Source of the DNA: Streptomyces tsukubensis
GTDB lineage: Bacteria > Actinomycetota > Actinomycetes > Streptomycetales > Streptomycetaceae
Length of the DNA: 64,000 nucleotides
NCBI RefSeq assembly: GCF_009296025.1
Contig: NZ_CP045178.1
Location: forward strand, 3,038,001-3,102,000
Reading direction: 5' to 3'
The position numbers and the translations under genes are program-made. Shown here piece after piece: positions 33,451 through 44,500 of this stretch. The first letter of the stretch is position 1, and each line of letters starts with the position of its first letter. The notes beneath the pieces were generated by a model. It saw only the letters and a list, made by a program, of their open reading frames with translations, did not search any database and had not been told where the DNA came from.

Positions 33451-34970
33451 CCCAGCGCCCGCGACACCGCGTAGATGACCAGACCCGCGAGTGACCCCAC
33501 AACAGTGCCGTTGATCCGGATGAACTGGAGGTCGCGGCCGATGTTGGCCTCGATCTTCTTCGAGGTGTGCTCGGCGTCCCAGCCCGCCACGGTGTCGGAG
33601 ATGAGCGAGGTGATCTCGTCGCGGTACGTGGTGACGACGTACACCGCCGCGCCCTCGACCCAGCCGTCGACCTTGCCCTGGAGCCTGCCGTCCGTGGCGA
33701 GCCTGGCCCCAAGCGACAGCAGCGAGGCCCTGACCCGCAGCCGCAGCTCGCTCTGCTCGTCCTCGGCCGCGGCGACGATCATCGCGCGTACGGCGGACCA
33801 GGCGGAGGCGATCAGTTCCTGGACCTCGCCGCGTCCCAGCACCTCGGACTTGAGCCGTTCGACGCGCGCCCTGGTCTCCGGGTCCGACTGGAGGTCGCCC
33901 GCGAAGTCGGAGAGGAAGCGGTCCACGGCGCCGCGCGCCGGATGGTCGGGCACGTCACGCATCTCCGTGACGAAACGCAGCAGCTCCTTGTAGACGCGTT
34001 CGCCGATCCGCCGGTCGACGAACCGGGGCGTCCAGCCGGGCGCGCCGCCCTCCACGGCGTCCATCACCTGGTCGCTGTGGACGACCAGCCAGTCGTGGGC
34101 GCGGACACAGACGAGGTCGACCAGTTTGCGGTGGCCGCCGTCCGTGACGATCCGCTCCAGCATCTTGCCCATACCGGGGGCGATCTCCTGGGCGTCGGCC
34201 CTGCGGGTGATGGCCTCGCCGACGACGGCCTGTACGTCGGAGTCGCGCAGTACCGTCAGGGCGCCACGCAGCGCCGTGGCCAGTTCGGCTGTCACCCGGT
34301 CGGCGTGGGCCGGCTGGGCGAGCCACGCACCGAGCCTGGAGCCGATACCGACAGCGCGCAGCCGGTCCCGTACGACGTTCGAGGAGAGGAAGTTCTCCCC
34401 GACGAACGAGCCGAGCGAGGCGCCGAGCTGGTCCTTTTTGGTGGGGATGATCGCCGTATGGGGGATGCGCAGGCCGAGCGGGTGGCGGAAGAGCGCGGTC
34501 ACGGCGAACCAGTCGGCGAGCGCGCCCACCATGCCTGCCTCGGCCGCCGCGGCGACGTAACCGGCCCAGCCGCCCGCGCCCCGGTGCTCGGCCCAGGTGG
34601 CGAGGGCGTAGATGACGGCGACGAGCAGCAGCAGCCCGGTCGCGGTCGTCTTCATACGCCGGACGCCTTTGCGTTTCTCCTCGTCGGCGGGGGTCAGATC
34701 CACGGGGCTGTACGCGGGGCCGCGCCCCCGGCGGGCGGCGGGGCGTGCGCCCGCGCCGGGCGCCTGTGGTGCGTCGGGTGCTTCGGTGGCGCCGGGTGTG
34801 GCGGGCGCGCCGACCCTACCGGCCCCGTCGGCCCCATCGCCCCGATCGGCCCCGTCGGCCCCACCGGCCTCGGTGAGCCGCACCGCGCCGTTCGAGAGTT
34901 CCGGGGCCGCCGGGCCCTCCGGCGCCGCTCGCTCCGTGATATTCGCCTCACCCTCCTCCTTGCCGCTCAT
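33444..34970 (-). CDS. DUF445 membrane protein
   Basis: A 508-residue protein of the DUF445/YheB family. The first 95 residues are low complexity. A membrane segment (TGLLLLVAVIYALATW) is followed by the family core GYVAAAAEAGMVGALADWFAVTALFRHPLG and IPHTAIIPTKKDQLGASLGSFVGENFLS. A long helical domain runs to a second hydrophobic segment at the C-terminus (INGTVVGSLAGLVIYAVSRAL). Function is unknown; the architecture suggests a membrane-anchored coiled protein. Confidence 0.9.
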   Translation of the reverse strand: MSGKEEGEANITERAAPEGPAAPELSNGAVRLTEAGGADGADRGDGADGAGRVGAPATPGATEAPDAPQAPGAGARPAARRGRGPAYSPVDLTPADEEKRKGVRRMKTTATGLLLLVAVIYALATWAEHRGAGGWAGYVAAAAEAGMVGALADWFAVTALFRHPLGLRIPHTAIIPTKKDQLGASLGSFVGENFLSSNVVRDRLRAVGIGSRLGAWLAQPAHADRVTAELATALRGALTVLRDSDVQAVVGEAITRRADAQEIAPGMGKMLERIVTDGGHRKLVDLVCVRAHDWLVVHSDQVMDAVEGGAPGWTPRFVDRRIGERVYKELLRFVTEMRDVPDHPARGAVDRFLSDFAGDLQSDPETRARVERLKSEVLGRGEVQELIASAWSAVRAMIVAAAEDEQSELRLRVRASLLSLGARLATDGRLQGKVDGWVEGAAVYVVTTYRDEITSLISDTVAGWDAEHTSKKIEANIGRDLQFIRINGTVVGSLAGLVIYAVSRALGA

Positions 34971-35262
34971 ACCGCCCGTCCTCTCCGGACCCGCTGGTGA
35001 TCCCGTTGATCCCGTTCACTCCATACGTCGTACGGGTATACCGACCTCATGGTTCCCGCACACTCTGACCGTTCCACTGTGCGCATTGTCCCTTCCTGAC
35101 CGACTCCTGTAGGGACTCCTGATAGGGACTCCTGGAACGGAGACCGGGTTCCTGGCGTCTGTCCGTGCGAAGGGTGAGTCACGCGGCTCCTCTGCCCATG
35201 AAGCATGATGGGACTGACCACTGGAGCCTCGGGCTCCACCTGCCCGAGGAGATACACCGCGC

Positions 35263-36594
35263 ATGACCAGGCGTCACGGTTATGTGTTGCTCGCTGCCAT
35301 CGCGGCGTTGGTGGTGCTTGTTTCGACCGCCATATACGTCGGCGTCGGACGCACCGACAACGAATCACAGGACACGCTGAGCGCGAGCCCACGCGCCTCG
35401 CACAACCCGCGCAACTCCGCGGAACCGGCCTCCGCCGGATCCTGGGTCGGGAGCTGGGCCGCTTCCCCCGCCGGCGCGGAGCCAGGCACCGAGACCGGCG
35501 GCTTCGCCGGCCGCTCGATCCGCAACGTCGTGCACACCAGCCTCGGCGGGACGGCCGCCCGCATCACCCTGTCGAACCTCTACGGCCAGCAGCCGCTCAG
35601 CATCACCCACGCCTCGATCGCCGTGGCGGCGGCGCCGAGCAACCCGACGGCGGCGGGCGGCACCCTGCGCAGGCTCACCTTCGGCGGCATCTCCTCGGTG
35701 ACCATTCCGCCGGGTGAGCAGACGGTCAGCGACGCCGTGCGACTCCAGGTGCCGCACGACGCGGACCTGCTGGTCACCACGTACTCGCCGATACCCTCCG
35801 GCTCCGTGACCTACCACCCGCTGTCCCGGCAGATCAGCTACGTCGCCGACGGTGACCGCACCGAGGACCTGAGCGGCGGCGCGTACACGGAGCAGACCCC
35901 GTACTGGCGCTACCTGTCCGCGGTGGACGTCCTCAGCAACGAGTCGGACGGCACCGTGGCCGTCGTCGGCGACTCCCTGACCGACGGCATCACCTCCACG
36001 ATGGGCGCCAACCACCGCTGGACGGACTTCCTCGCCGCCCGCCTCCGCACCGAGACCGGGGCGCCCCGCTACGGCGTGGTCAACGAGGGCATCAGCGGAA
36101 ACCGCATCCTCCTCGCCGGGCGCGGCAGGCCCGCGGACAACCCGAGCGCCCTCTCCCGCTTCCAGCGTGACGCGCTGTCCCGTACGGGAGTGAAGGCCGT
36201 CGTCATCGACCTCGGCATCAACGACATCCTGCGCCCGCCGCAGCAGACCAGCTCCGTCGCGATCACCGAGGGGCTGCGGAAGCTGACCGAGGCGGCCCAC
36301 GCGCGCGGGCTGCGCGTCGTCGGGGCGACCCTGATGCCGTTCGCGGGCCACCGCGGCTACACCCCTCGGCTCGACGCGGTGCGCCGCGCGGTGAACGCCC
36401 AGATCCGCGCGGGCAAGGTCTTCGACAGTTACGTCGACTTCGACCGCGCGCTGCGTGACCCGTACGCGTCGTCGCGGCTGCGTCCCTCGTACGACTCGGG
36501 GGACCATCTGCACCCCAGCGACGCCGGGTACCGCAGGATGGCGCAGACCTTCAACCTCAGCGACCTCAAGGGCTCCGCGCCGGCCAATCTCTGA
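35263..36594 (+). CDS. Secreted SGNH/GDSL-family esterase
   Basis: Exported hydrolase of 443 residues with an N-terminal hydrophobic segment (YVLLAAIAALVVLVSTAIYVG, residues 7-27) that acts as signal or anchor. The four SGNH blocks are visible: GDSLTDG at 236-242 with nucleophile S238, GISGN at 276-280, GIND at 318-321, and DHLHPSDAGY at 414-423 with D414 and H417. The N-terminal half (SWVGSWAASPA and IRNVVHTSLGGTAARI) is the typical beta domain of actinobacterial members. Likely deacylates cell-wall or plant polysaccharides or lipids. Confidence 0.9.
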   Translation: MTRRHGYVLLAAIAALVVLVSTAIYVGVGRTDNESQDTLSASPRASHNPRNSAEPASAGSWVGSWAASPAGAEPGTETGGFAGRSIRNVVHTSLGGTAARITLSNLYGQQPLSITHASIAVAAAPSNPTAAGGTLRRLTFGGISSVTIPPGEQTVSDAVRLQVPHDADLLVTTYSPIPSGSVTYHPLSRQISYVADGDRTEDLSGGAYTEQTPYWRYLSAVDVLSNESDGTVAVVGDSLTDGITSTMGANHRWTDFLAARLRTETGAPRYGVVNEGISGNRILLAGRGRPADNPSALSRFQRDALSRTGVKAVVIDLGINDILRPPQQTSSVAITEGLRKLTEAAHARGLRVVGATLMPFAGHRGYTPRLDAVRRAVNAQIRAGKVFDSYVDFDRALRDPYASSRLRPSYDSGDHLHPSDAGYRRMAQTFNLSDLKGSAPANL

Positions 36595-36660
36595 GCGGGT
36601 CCGGGGCGCGGCTCCGGGTCACGGCCCGGGTCCGGGGCACGGCCCGGGTCCGGGTCCAGG

Positions 36661-37359
36661 TCAGCCAAGCCTCTTCCGGTCGTTGCGGTCCTCACCCTCC
36701 GCGAGCCGTTCCCTGCGGCGCTCCTCCTTGAGGCGCTGTTTGTCGGCGCGCCGGAGCTTGCGCTCCACGCCGACACCGCCCATCAGCGCGAAGCCCGTCA
36801 CAGTGACGTGGGGTGCGTCGGGCGTTCCCTCCCCCGCGCCGTCGTCGCCGAAGCCGCCCATGATGCCGAAGCCAGAGACCCGTACGTTCAGGTCGGGCGG
36901 GGCGATCACCCCCATCCCGCCCATGACGGTGAAGCAGCGGATGACGACCTCGCGGTCCTCGAAACGTGCTTCCCGCAGGTCGATCTCCCCGCCGCCCCAC
37001 ATCGCGAACGCGGTGAAGACCCGAGGCACCGTCCACCTCCCGCGCCGGGCGAAGCCGCTCCAGAACGCGAAGGCGCCCTTCGAGGTGGCGGGCCCGCCGA
37101 TCCGGGACGCCCACCCCGTGCCGCTCCCCGCCACCTCCCCGGCGCCGGTGAAGGCGCCGGGCGCGGCGCCGCCGACGGCGGGCAGGTCACGGGTGAGGGG
37201 GACGAGTTCCCCGTACGTACGGGCCTTGTAGGCCGAGTCGAGGCGGGTGTTGAACTCGTCCATGTCCAGGCGGCCCTCGGCGAGCGCGTCCCGCAGCCGC
37301 TCGGTGACACGTTCACGGTCGGCGTCGGAGGCCCGGAGTTCGAGGTGGTCGTCGGTCAT
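36661..37359 (-). CDS. DUF1707 / LiaF-like domain protein
   Basis: A 232-residue protein. Residues 5-55 are the DUF1707 SHOCT-like module (LRASDADRERVTERLRDALAEGRLDMDEFNTRLDSAYKARTYGEL). The rest is a cell-wall-active-antibiotics-response (DUF2154/LiaF-like) beta-repeat region seen in IDLREARFEDREVVIRCFTVMGGMGVIAPPDLNVRVSGFGIMGGFG. Unlike many relatives it has no clear membrane helix between them. A role in envelope-stress sensing is possible. Confidence 0.85.
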   Translation of the reverse strand: MTDDHLELRASDADRERVTERLRDALAEGRLDMDEFNTRLDSAYKARTYGELVPLTRDLPAVGGAAPGAFTGAGEVAGSGTGWASRIGGPATSKGAFAFWSGFARRGRWTVPRVFTAFAMWGGGEIDLREARFEDREVVIRCFTVMGGMGVIAPPDLNVRVSGFGIMGGFGDDGAGEGTPDAPHVTVTGFALMGGVGVERKLRRADKQRLKEERRRERLAEGEDRNDRKRLG

Positions 37360-37460
37360 GCGACCAGCCTATGAGCCGAACTCGACCCCGGTAAGCCCCT
37401 ATTGGGCACTCACTCGCTGCCCGCCCCGCCCGCGCGCTCGGTGTCCCGCGGGGGCCCGCA

Positions 37461-38555
37461 CTACCCGCCCTCCCCCACCCTCCTTTCCGTATACATACGG
37501 GCGATGACGGCCTCGATGTCGGGCTCCCGCACGGACAGGTCCACCAGCGGATACTGGTCGGCGATACGCGCCACGAGCGGCGCCGCCGAGGCCGTCGCGG
37601 GGAACATCAGCCACTGGCGGGGCCCATCGACGCGGACGGTACGCGCCGACTCCAGCTCGATGGGCGGGTGTTCGCGTTCCAGGTCGACCACGAGGGTCCG
37701 CTCGCTCTCCCCCACCTCGTGCAGTCCCGCGAGGCCGCCGTCGTACATCAGCCGCCCGTGGTCGATGACCATCACCCGTCGGCAGAGCTGTTCGATATCG
37801 GTGAGGTCGTGCGTGGTGAGCAGCACCGTCGTACCGACCGTGGCGTTCAACTCCCGCAGGAATCCGCGCACTTTGGCCTTGGATACGACATCGAGGCCGA
37901 TCGTCGGTTCATCCAGATAGAGCACCTCGGGATCGTGGAGGAGGGCGGCGGCGATGTCCCCGCGCATCCGCTGCCCCAAGGAGAGCTGCCGTACGGGAAC
38001 GGACAACAGCTCCCCCAGATCGAGGAGTTCGACGCAGCGCTCAAGGTTCTCCTTGAACCTGGCGTCGGGGATGCGGTACATCCGGTGCATCAACCGGTAG
38101 GAGTCGATCAGCGGCAGGTCCCACCAGAGCGTGGTCCGCTGCCCGAAGACCACCCCGATATGGCGGGCGAGGCGGGTGCGTTCCCTGGCGGGATCGAGTC
38201 CCGCGACCCGCAGCCGCCCGCCGCTGGGCGTGAGGATGCCCGTCAGCATCTTGATGGTGGTCGACTTCCCGGCGCCGTTCGGCCCGATGTAGCCGACCAT
38301 TTCCCCGCGCCGTACGGAGAAGGAGATGCCGTCGACGGCCCGTACCTCCCGCGTCTCACGGCGCATGAACCCCGTTTTACGGCGTACGTCGAAGACTTTC
38401 TCGACCCCGTCGAGGCGGATGAAGCCGTCTTCGGACGCGGCTTCTGAGGCCTCCTCGGGTGCGGCCACTGGTGCGGCCTGGGGAGCGTCCCCCGGCGCGT
38501 GCGTGTCCACGGCCGTCCGCCCGGCGAGAGCCGTATCGATGTCGACGTTCTCCAT
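37461..38555 (-). CDS. ABC-2 exporter ATP-binding subunit
   Basis: ATPase of 364 residues. Walker A is GPNGAGKST at residues 91-99, then a signature region VRQLSLGQRMRGD, Walker B VLYLDEPTIGLD and the switch His in LLTTHDLTDIEQL. The ABC module is preceded by about 45 Ala/Pro-rich residues. The C-terminal extension after residue 290 fits the DrrA/NodI-like group. It is the last gene of an operon with two ABC-2 permeases, seven bases after the second, so all three make one exporter. Substrate unknown. Confidence 0.9.
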   Translation of the reverse strand: MENVDIDTALAGRTAVDTHAPGDAPQAAPVAAPEEASEAASEDGFIRLDGVEKVFDVRRKTGFMRRETREVRAVDGISFSVRRGEMVGYIGPNGAGKSTTIKMLTGILTPSGGRLRVAGLDPARERTRLARHIGVVFGQRTTLWWDLPLIDSYRLMHRMYRIPDARFKENLERCVELLDLGELLSVPVRQLSLGQRMRGDIAAALLHDPEVLYLDEPTIGLDVVSKAKVRGFLRELNATVGTTVLLTTHDLTDIEQLCRRVMVIDHGRLMYDGGLAGLHEVGESERTLVVDLEREHPPIELESARTVRVDGPRQWLMFPATASAAPLVARIADQYPLVDLSVREPDIEAVIARMYTERRVGEGG

Positions 38556-38561
38556 GGTGTG

Positions 38562-39497
38562 TCAGCTCCCGGTGCTGCGGTACGAACGAAGACCCACTCG
38601 CCAGGCCAATCCGGCGAGCAGCAGACAGAGGACCGCCACGAACGGCGGCAGCAGGACGCACCAGCCGGGCAGTGCCAGGGGGTAGTGGCGGCCAAGGACG
38701 TACATCGCGGGCACCCAGTTCACGAAGGCGAGCGGCAGGACGAAGGTGACCCCGCGCAGCAGGTCCTTGGTGAAGATCGACGGTGGGTACTGGAGGAGGG
38801 TGGTGCCGCCGTAGGTGAAGGCATTCTGCACCTCGGAGGCGTCCTGCGCGGCGAACTGGAAGGCCGCGCCCGCCACGAAGACGGCGCCGAAGATCCCCAC
38901 CCCGCTCACCAGGGCGAGCAGGGTCACGGCGACTTTCGCCACCGTCCAGTCGATGTCCGCGGCGACCAGTCCGTACCCGAGCACCAGCACACCCTGGGTG
39001 ATCCTGCCGAGCCTGCGCAGCGCGAACCGGTCGGCTGCCACCTGCACCAGCACGGGTACGGGCCGTACGAGCAGCGTGTCGAAGGAGCCGTCACGCACCC
39101 GCCGCCCGAGCCGGTCCATCGAGCCGAGCAGCAGGTCACTGAGGCCGAAGGAGGTGCCGGTCATTCCGTAGAGGAAGGCGATCTCCGGCAGTGAGTAGCC
39201 GCCGAGGGAGTCGACCTGGGAGAACATCAGCAGGATGGCGGCGAAGTCGAGGGCCGTCGCGGCGAAGTTGCCGAAGAGGGTCATGGCGAAGGAGGCGCGG
39301 TAGGCCATGGTGGAGCGCACCCACATCGCGGTGATCATCCGGTAGGCGCGCAGCCCTTCAGCTACCTGCCGCAGTGGGGTGTCCTTCGGTACGTGTCCGG
39401 GCGGGACGTGTGCGGGCGGTACGGGCACGGATGCGGGCGCGGGTACGGGCACGGACGCGGGTGTGCCGGTGCCGGGGCGCCGGGAGAGGTCATCCAC
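38562..39497 (-). CDS. ABC-2 type permease subunit
   Basis: Membrane subunit of 311 residues with six hydrophobic segments (ASFAMTLFGNFAATALDFAAILLMFS, VAVTLLALVSGVGIFGAVFVAGAAF and CVLLPPFVAVLCLLLAGLAWRVG among them). It has the DRLGRRVRDGSFDTLLVRPVP loop typical of this ABC-2 permease family. The first 40 residues are a Pro/Val repeat (VPVPAPASVPVPPAHVPPGHVP), an unusual cytoplasmic lead. It overlaps the upstream permease gene by eight bases. Confidence 0.88.
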   Translation of the reverse strand: MDDLSRRPGTGTPASVPVPAPASVPVPPAHVPPGHVPKDTPLRQVAEGLRAYRMITAMWVRSTMAYRASFAMTLFGNFAATALDFAAILLMFSQVDSLGGYSLPEIAFLYGMTGTSFGLSDLLLGSMDRLGRRVRDGSFDTLLVRPVPVLVQVAADRFALRRLGRITQGVLVLGYGLVAADIDWTVAKVAVTLLALVSGVGIFGAVFVAGAAFQFAAQDASEVQNAFTYGGTTLLQYPPSIFTKDLLRGVTFVLPLAFVNWVPAMYVLGRHYPLALPGWCVLLPPFVAVLCLLLAGLAWRVGLRSYRSTGS

Positions 39498-40299
39498 CTT
39501 GGACCACGACCCGCCTGGTCGCCGTGGACTGGAGCACCCGTCCGGCGCCGAGCAGTACCACTGCCCAGCCCACCTGGAGGCCGTAGGCGCCGAGCAGCCC
39601 CGCCCCCGTGTACGTACCGAGGAGTACGTCGGCGGGCATCTGGAGCAGCGCCGACCAGGGAAGGATCCTGGCGATCTCGCCCAGGACCCCGGGGAAGACG
39701 TTCAGGGGCAGCAGCATCCCGGAGAAGAACATTCCGGTGAGGGCGACGATCTGCGCGACGCCGGCCCCGTCCATCAGCCAGAAGGCGGAGAGAGCGACCA
39801 GATACCTGAGGGCGAAGCTGACCACGACGCCGAGGAAGAGGGCGAGGAGGAACCCCGCCCAGATCCACGGCGAGGTCGGCAGCGACAGATCGAAGACCAG
39901 CGCCCCGAAAGCGATCGGAACGACCCCGCGCCCGAGCAGTTGGAAGGCGGCGCGCCCCACGTCCCCCGCGAACCACCAGAACTGGAGGTCGGCGGGCCGG
40001 TAGAGGTCGATCGCGATGTCACCCGTACGGATGCGCTCGATCAGCTCGTTCTCGAAGCCGCCGCCCATCACGGCCATCACGGCGTGGACACCCTGCCCGA
40101 GCCAGACGTAGGTCAGCGCGTCGGCCTGGTCGTACCCCCCGAGCTGGGGTCTCTCGTGCCAGAGCGCGATGTAGGTGTAGCTCAGGATCAGGCCGAACAC
40201 CGTATTGGTGAAGACTCCCGCCAAGGTCGCTGACCGGTAGGTCGCGTAGCGCCTGAACCCACCGACGACGACAACCGCGTACAACCGAACTGCGTGCAC
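39490..40299 (-). CDS. ABC-2 type permease subunit
   Basis: Membrane protein of 269 residues from the GTG at 40299, which has GGGAG close upstream; a longer frame exists but lacks membrane character. Six segments are visible (SATLAGVFTNTVFGLILSYTY, WIWAGFLLALFLGVVVSFALRYLVALSAFW, and GVAQIVALTGMFFSGMLLPLNVF). The loop GFENELIERIRTGDIAIDLYRPADLQ is equivalent to that of the partner permease. First gene of the three-gene exporter operon. Confidence 0.87.
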   Translation of the reverse strand: MHAVRLYAVVVVGGFRRYATYRSATLAGVFTNTVFGLILSYTYIALWHERPQLGGYDQADALTYVWLGQGVHAVMAVMGGGFENELIERIRTGDIAIDLYRPADLQFWWFAGDVGRAAFQLLGRGVVPIAFGALVFDLSLPTSPWIWAGFLLALFLGVVVSFALRYLVALSAFWLMDGAGVAQIVALTGMFFSGMLLPLNVFPGVLGEIARILPWSALLQMPADVLLGTYTGAGLLGAYGLQVGWAVVLLGAGRVLQSTATRRVVVQGG

Positions 40300-40480
40300 A
40301 ACACTCCCTTCTCCAGCGTTTTCCCGGTTTGGACCAAAGCGCAGGAGCTTAGCGAGGTGCCAGTGACAGTCGCGACGGGTTTTTAGGGGCCCTTGCAATA
40401 GGGGAGTCCGAGCCGCGGGACCGCGGAAGCGGTGGCGGTGGGGTCGCCGGGTCGCGCACGGGCCGCCCGCCGGGGGCGGC

Positions 40481-41149
40481 TCACAGATCGCGGAGACGGC
40501 TGGTGAACCCGGCGGCGCGGAGGGCTTCGTACGCGGCACGTACGTCCCGCGGCACGTCCTGCTCGATCGCGAAGCCGATCTTCGGGTACTCGATCACCCG
40601 CTGGAGGTCGCCGACGAGCATGTCCAGGACGAGCTTCTCGTCACCGATGCTCTTGATGTAGTCGCCGAGCTCCAGTGGCTCGGAGGCACAGATGATCTCG
40701 ACCTCGGGCCACAGCTTACGGGCGGTGGCGAAGGAACGGCGCTCCATATAGGGCTTCGAGACCAGCAGTACCGTCCTGGGCGTGATCCCGGCGGCGGCAA
40801 GCACCGCCCGCGACAGGGTGATGTTCTGGCCGGTGTTCTCCGCGTCGGGTTCCAGCAGGATCGCTGAGGCGGGGACGCCGAGTTCCATGGCGTGCTCGCG
40901 GAAGTGCACGGCCTCCCCGCGCGGAAACACCTTGGCGGTGGTGGGGCTGTTGCCACCACTGAAGACCAGATGCGGGAAGAGCCCGGCGCGATACAGCTCC
41001 GCGGACCACGTCGCCACTCCGAGATCGTGACTGCCCAGGCCGATCGCCGCGTCGACGGGCCGGGCCTCGTGGTGCATCAGGTGGTAGTCCCAGATCAACT
41101 CGGCCCGCTGCCACTGGTCCTCGGTGAGGGCCTGCTGGTTGTCGTTCAC
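40481..41149 (-). CDS. YdcF-family (DUF218) protein
   Basis: A 222-residue cytoplasmic protein from the GTG at 41149, with GGAAGAG nine bases upstream. It has the DUF218 layout: AAIGLGSHDLGVATWSAELYRAGLFPHLVFSGG, then EAVHFREHAMELGVPASAILLEPDAENTGQN with the conserved Glu and Asn, and VLLVSKPYMERRSFATARKLWP. The absence of a membrane helix places it with E. coli YdcF rather than YgjQ/SanA. YdcF binds S-adenosylmethionine; its cellular role is not known. Confidence 0.87.
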   Translation of the reverse strand: MNDNQQALTEDQWQRAELIWDYHLMHHEARPVDAAIGLGSHDLGVATWSAELYRAGLFPHLVFSGGNSPTTAKVFPRGEAVHFREHAMELGVPASAILLEPDAENTGQNITLSRAVLAAAGITPRTVLLVSKPYMERRSFATARKLWPEVEIICASEPLELGDYIKSIGDEKLVLDMLVGDLQRVIEYPKIGFAIEQDVPRDVRAAYEALRAAGFTSRLRDL

Positions 41150-41519
41150 GCGTGTCTCTTCCTGGTGACCATCGCCGGGGCCAGGTCCGCCCCCGCTCAT
41201 GGCTTGATGCCCCAGATACTGCGCGATGGGTGCGCGCGTCCGTACCCCGGCCGTCCTGGCGGCCTGGTCGACGACGGTCGCCGCCCGCACGACCCGGACC
41301 GCGGGCGAGCCCGGTCACGGTCGCCCGCTCCTCGTCACCCGCCCCGGCGAACCCGTCCGGTCCCGATGCCGACAAGCTCCGAATGACGGCTGCCACGGGT
41401 TTTACACCCGCTTGTCCGTCACAGAGCTGTCACGGCTGCGTGCCAAGTGTCAATCACGCAACACATGATGCGAAAGTGGGCACCGGGGTGTACTACGCGA
41501 AGCAGGAGTTCCGCAGAAC
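41150..41519. other. Divergent intergenic region upstream of PBP gene
   Basis: No gene is visible. It must hold the promoters of the divergent YdcF and penicillin-binding protein genes. A GTCACAGAGCTGTCACGG partial repeat is at about 41417-41434. Confidence 0.5.
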
Positions 41520-44500
41520 ATGAGCGACGAGCCGCAGCAGCAGGGCGACGGTGAACCGGACGGCGACAGCAGCCGAACGTCCCGAGAGCCCGCCGACGGC
41601 AAGGGCAGTCCCCAGAACGGCGCGTCCAACGCCGACCGGGGAACCAGGGGTGGGGCGGGGAACGCGGAGGGCGGCCAGGAGCGTCCGCAGGGCGCGGGGA
41701 GCGCTCGCGGCGGTCGTGATCACCGCGATTCCGGCGAAGCCGTGACAGGGGATCAGGGGGATCGGGGAGAGCACGACCGGGGGGACCGCAGAGAGCGCGG
41801 GGACCGGACGGACCGCGGGGACCGGACGGACCGCGGCGGCCGGACGGACCGCGGCGGCCGGGGTACATCGGACGGCAGTATGCCGAACGACGGCAAGACG
41901 GACGGCGGCAAGACGGACGGCGGCAAGACGGACGGCGGCAACTCGGACGGCGCCAAGGGGGGTGCCGCCGGGTCAGGGGCCGGCGGGAAGAGTGCCGGTC
42001 CTGACGCCGGAGCCAGGGGCACCACGGGCACCACGAGCGCCAAGGACCGCGCGGGCGCCACAGGCGCCACGGGCACCGCAGGCGGCACGGGCACCACAGG
42101 TGCCACCGGTGCCACCGCTGCCGCAGGTGCCACGAGCGCGAAGTCCTCGAAGGCCTCGCAGCCCAAGGGGTCCAAGGGGTCCAAGGGGTCCAAGGGGTCC
42201 AAGGGCCCCAGGAGGCCTCAGGAGTCCTCGGGCTCCACGGAGTCCCCGAAGCCCTCGGAGCGGCCCGCGCAGAAGCCCTCCCAGGCCGGTCCTTCGGTCT
42301 CCGGGGCCGGGGCGGACGCGGGCACTTCCGGCGGCGGCTCCGACGAGCCCGCCGAGGAGAGGCGGACGCCGAAGGGCAAGAAGCCCGGGAACGCCGGGAA
42401 CGCCGGGAACTTCGGTACCGCCGGGAAGCCGGGGCAGCAGGCCGAGCCAGGACCGGCCACCCCCGTACCCGGCGCCGCGCCGCTGGGCGGGGCCGCCGCG
42501 CGCCGGGCGCGCAGGGGTGATGACGACGACTGGCCCGCCTCCGACAGCCCGGCCGACTCCCCCGGGGAGACGGGCTCAGCGGGGCAGAAGAAGAAGCCCG
42601 GCCCGGCGGGCCCCGGTAACTCGGCGACCGCCGCGACCGCCGCGACCGGAGCCGCCACGTCCGGACCCGCGGCTTCCGGCACCCCGGCTTCCGGCACCGG
42701 CCCAGCCGGCCCCGGCACCACCCGAGGCGGCAAGAAGAAGCCCTACGGCACCCCCTCCTGGGGCCCGGACGCCGCCACAACGGGCACGCCTCAGGCGGCA
42801 CGCACCGCGCAAGGCTCCGACACCACACCAGCAGCCGGAACCGCGGCCGGCGCTTCGGTCGGCGCCGCCCACGCGGCCGGTTCCCCGCCCCCGGGCGGCC
42901 CGACCGGCGGTGACGGCAGGGGCGACGGCAACGGCAACGGCGAGGGCAAGAGCAAAAAAGCCAAGAAGAGCCGCAAGCGCAAGGGCTGGCGACGGATCTT
43001 CCCCACCTGGCGGATGGTCCTCGGTGGTTTCCTGCTGATCGTGCTGATCCTCGTCGGCGGGTTCGTCGCCGGTTACGTCTACGTCGACATCCCGAAGGCC
43101 AACGGCACCGCGGTCGCGCAGGCCAACATCTTCCAGTACGCGGACGGTTCGCAGATCGCCAGTGATGGCGAGGTCAACAGGGAGAACGTCAAGCTCTCCG
43201 TGATCCCCAAGACCGTCCAGCACACCGCGCTGGCCGCCGAGGACCGCGACTTCTACACCGAGTCCGCCGTCGACCCGGCCGCGATGGTCCGCGCCGCCTG
43301 GAACACCGTCAGGGGCAAGGGCAAGCAGTCCGGCTCCACCATCACCCAGCAGTACGTGAAGAACTACTACCTGGGCCAGGAGCAGACGGTCACCCGTAAG
43401 GCCAAGGAGTTCTTCATCTCGATCAAGCTCGACCGGGAGAAGAGCAAGGACGAGATCCTTGAGGGCTACCTCAACACGAGCTACTTCGGGCGCAACGCGT
43501 ACGGCATCCAGGCCGCGGCCCAGGCGTACTACGGCGTGGACGTCGGCGAACTCGACGTCTCGCAGGGCGCCTACCTCGCCGCGCTGGTGAACGCCCCGAG
43601 CGCGTACGACGTGGTGGCCCACCCGGAGAACAAGCAGCAGGCGCTCGGCCGCTGGAAGTACGTACTCGACGGCATGGTCAAGGAGGGCTGGCTCAGCCGC
43701 TCCGAGCGCGCCCGCGCCAAGTTCGAGGAGCCGATCCAGGCCCACGTGCCGTCCAGCCTGTCCGGGCAGCGCGGCTACCTCGTCGAGGCGGTCAAGAACT
43801 ACCTCACCGAGAACCACATCGTGGACGAGGACGACCTGCACGGCGGCGGGTACCGGATCACCACGACGTTCCGCAAGCCCCGGCAGGAGGCCTTCGAGAA
43901 GGCCGTGAACGACAAGCTGATGTCGAAGCTCGACAAGAAGAACCGAGCCATCGACAAGAGCGTCCGCGCGGGCGGTGTCTCCATCGACCCGAAGACCGGC
44001 AAGGTCGTCGCGATGTACGGCGGCATCGACTACACCCAGCAGTTCGTGAACAACGCGACCCGCCGGGATTTCCAGGTCGGTTCGACGTTCAAGCCGTTCG
44101 TCTTCGCCTCTGCCGTGCAGAACGGGTCCACCACGCAGGACGGCCGCCCGATCAACCCCAACACGATGTACGACGGCACCAACAAGCGCCCCGTACAGGG
44201 CTGGAAGGGCGGGGCCTACGGCCCGGAGAACGAGGACAACCGCAGCTACGGGCAGATCACCACACGCGAGGCCACCGACAAGTCGGTCAACGCGGTGTAC
44301 GCCCAGATGGCCGTCGATGTGGGGCCCACCAAGGTCAAGAAGACCGCGGTCTCCCTCGGCCTCCCCGCCGCCACACCCGACCTCCAGCCCTACCCGTCGA
44401 TCGCGCTCGGCCCGGCCAACGCGAGTGTCCTCGACATGACGCAGGCGTACGCGACGCTCGCCAACCACGGCAAGCACGGCTCGTACACCCTCGTCGACCG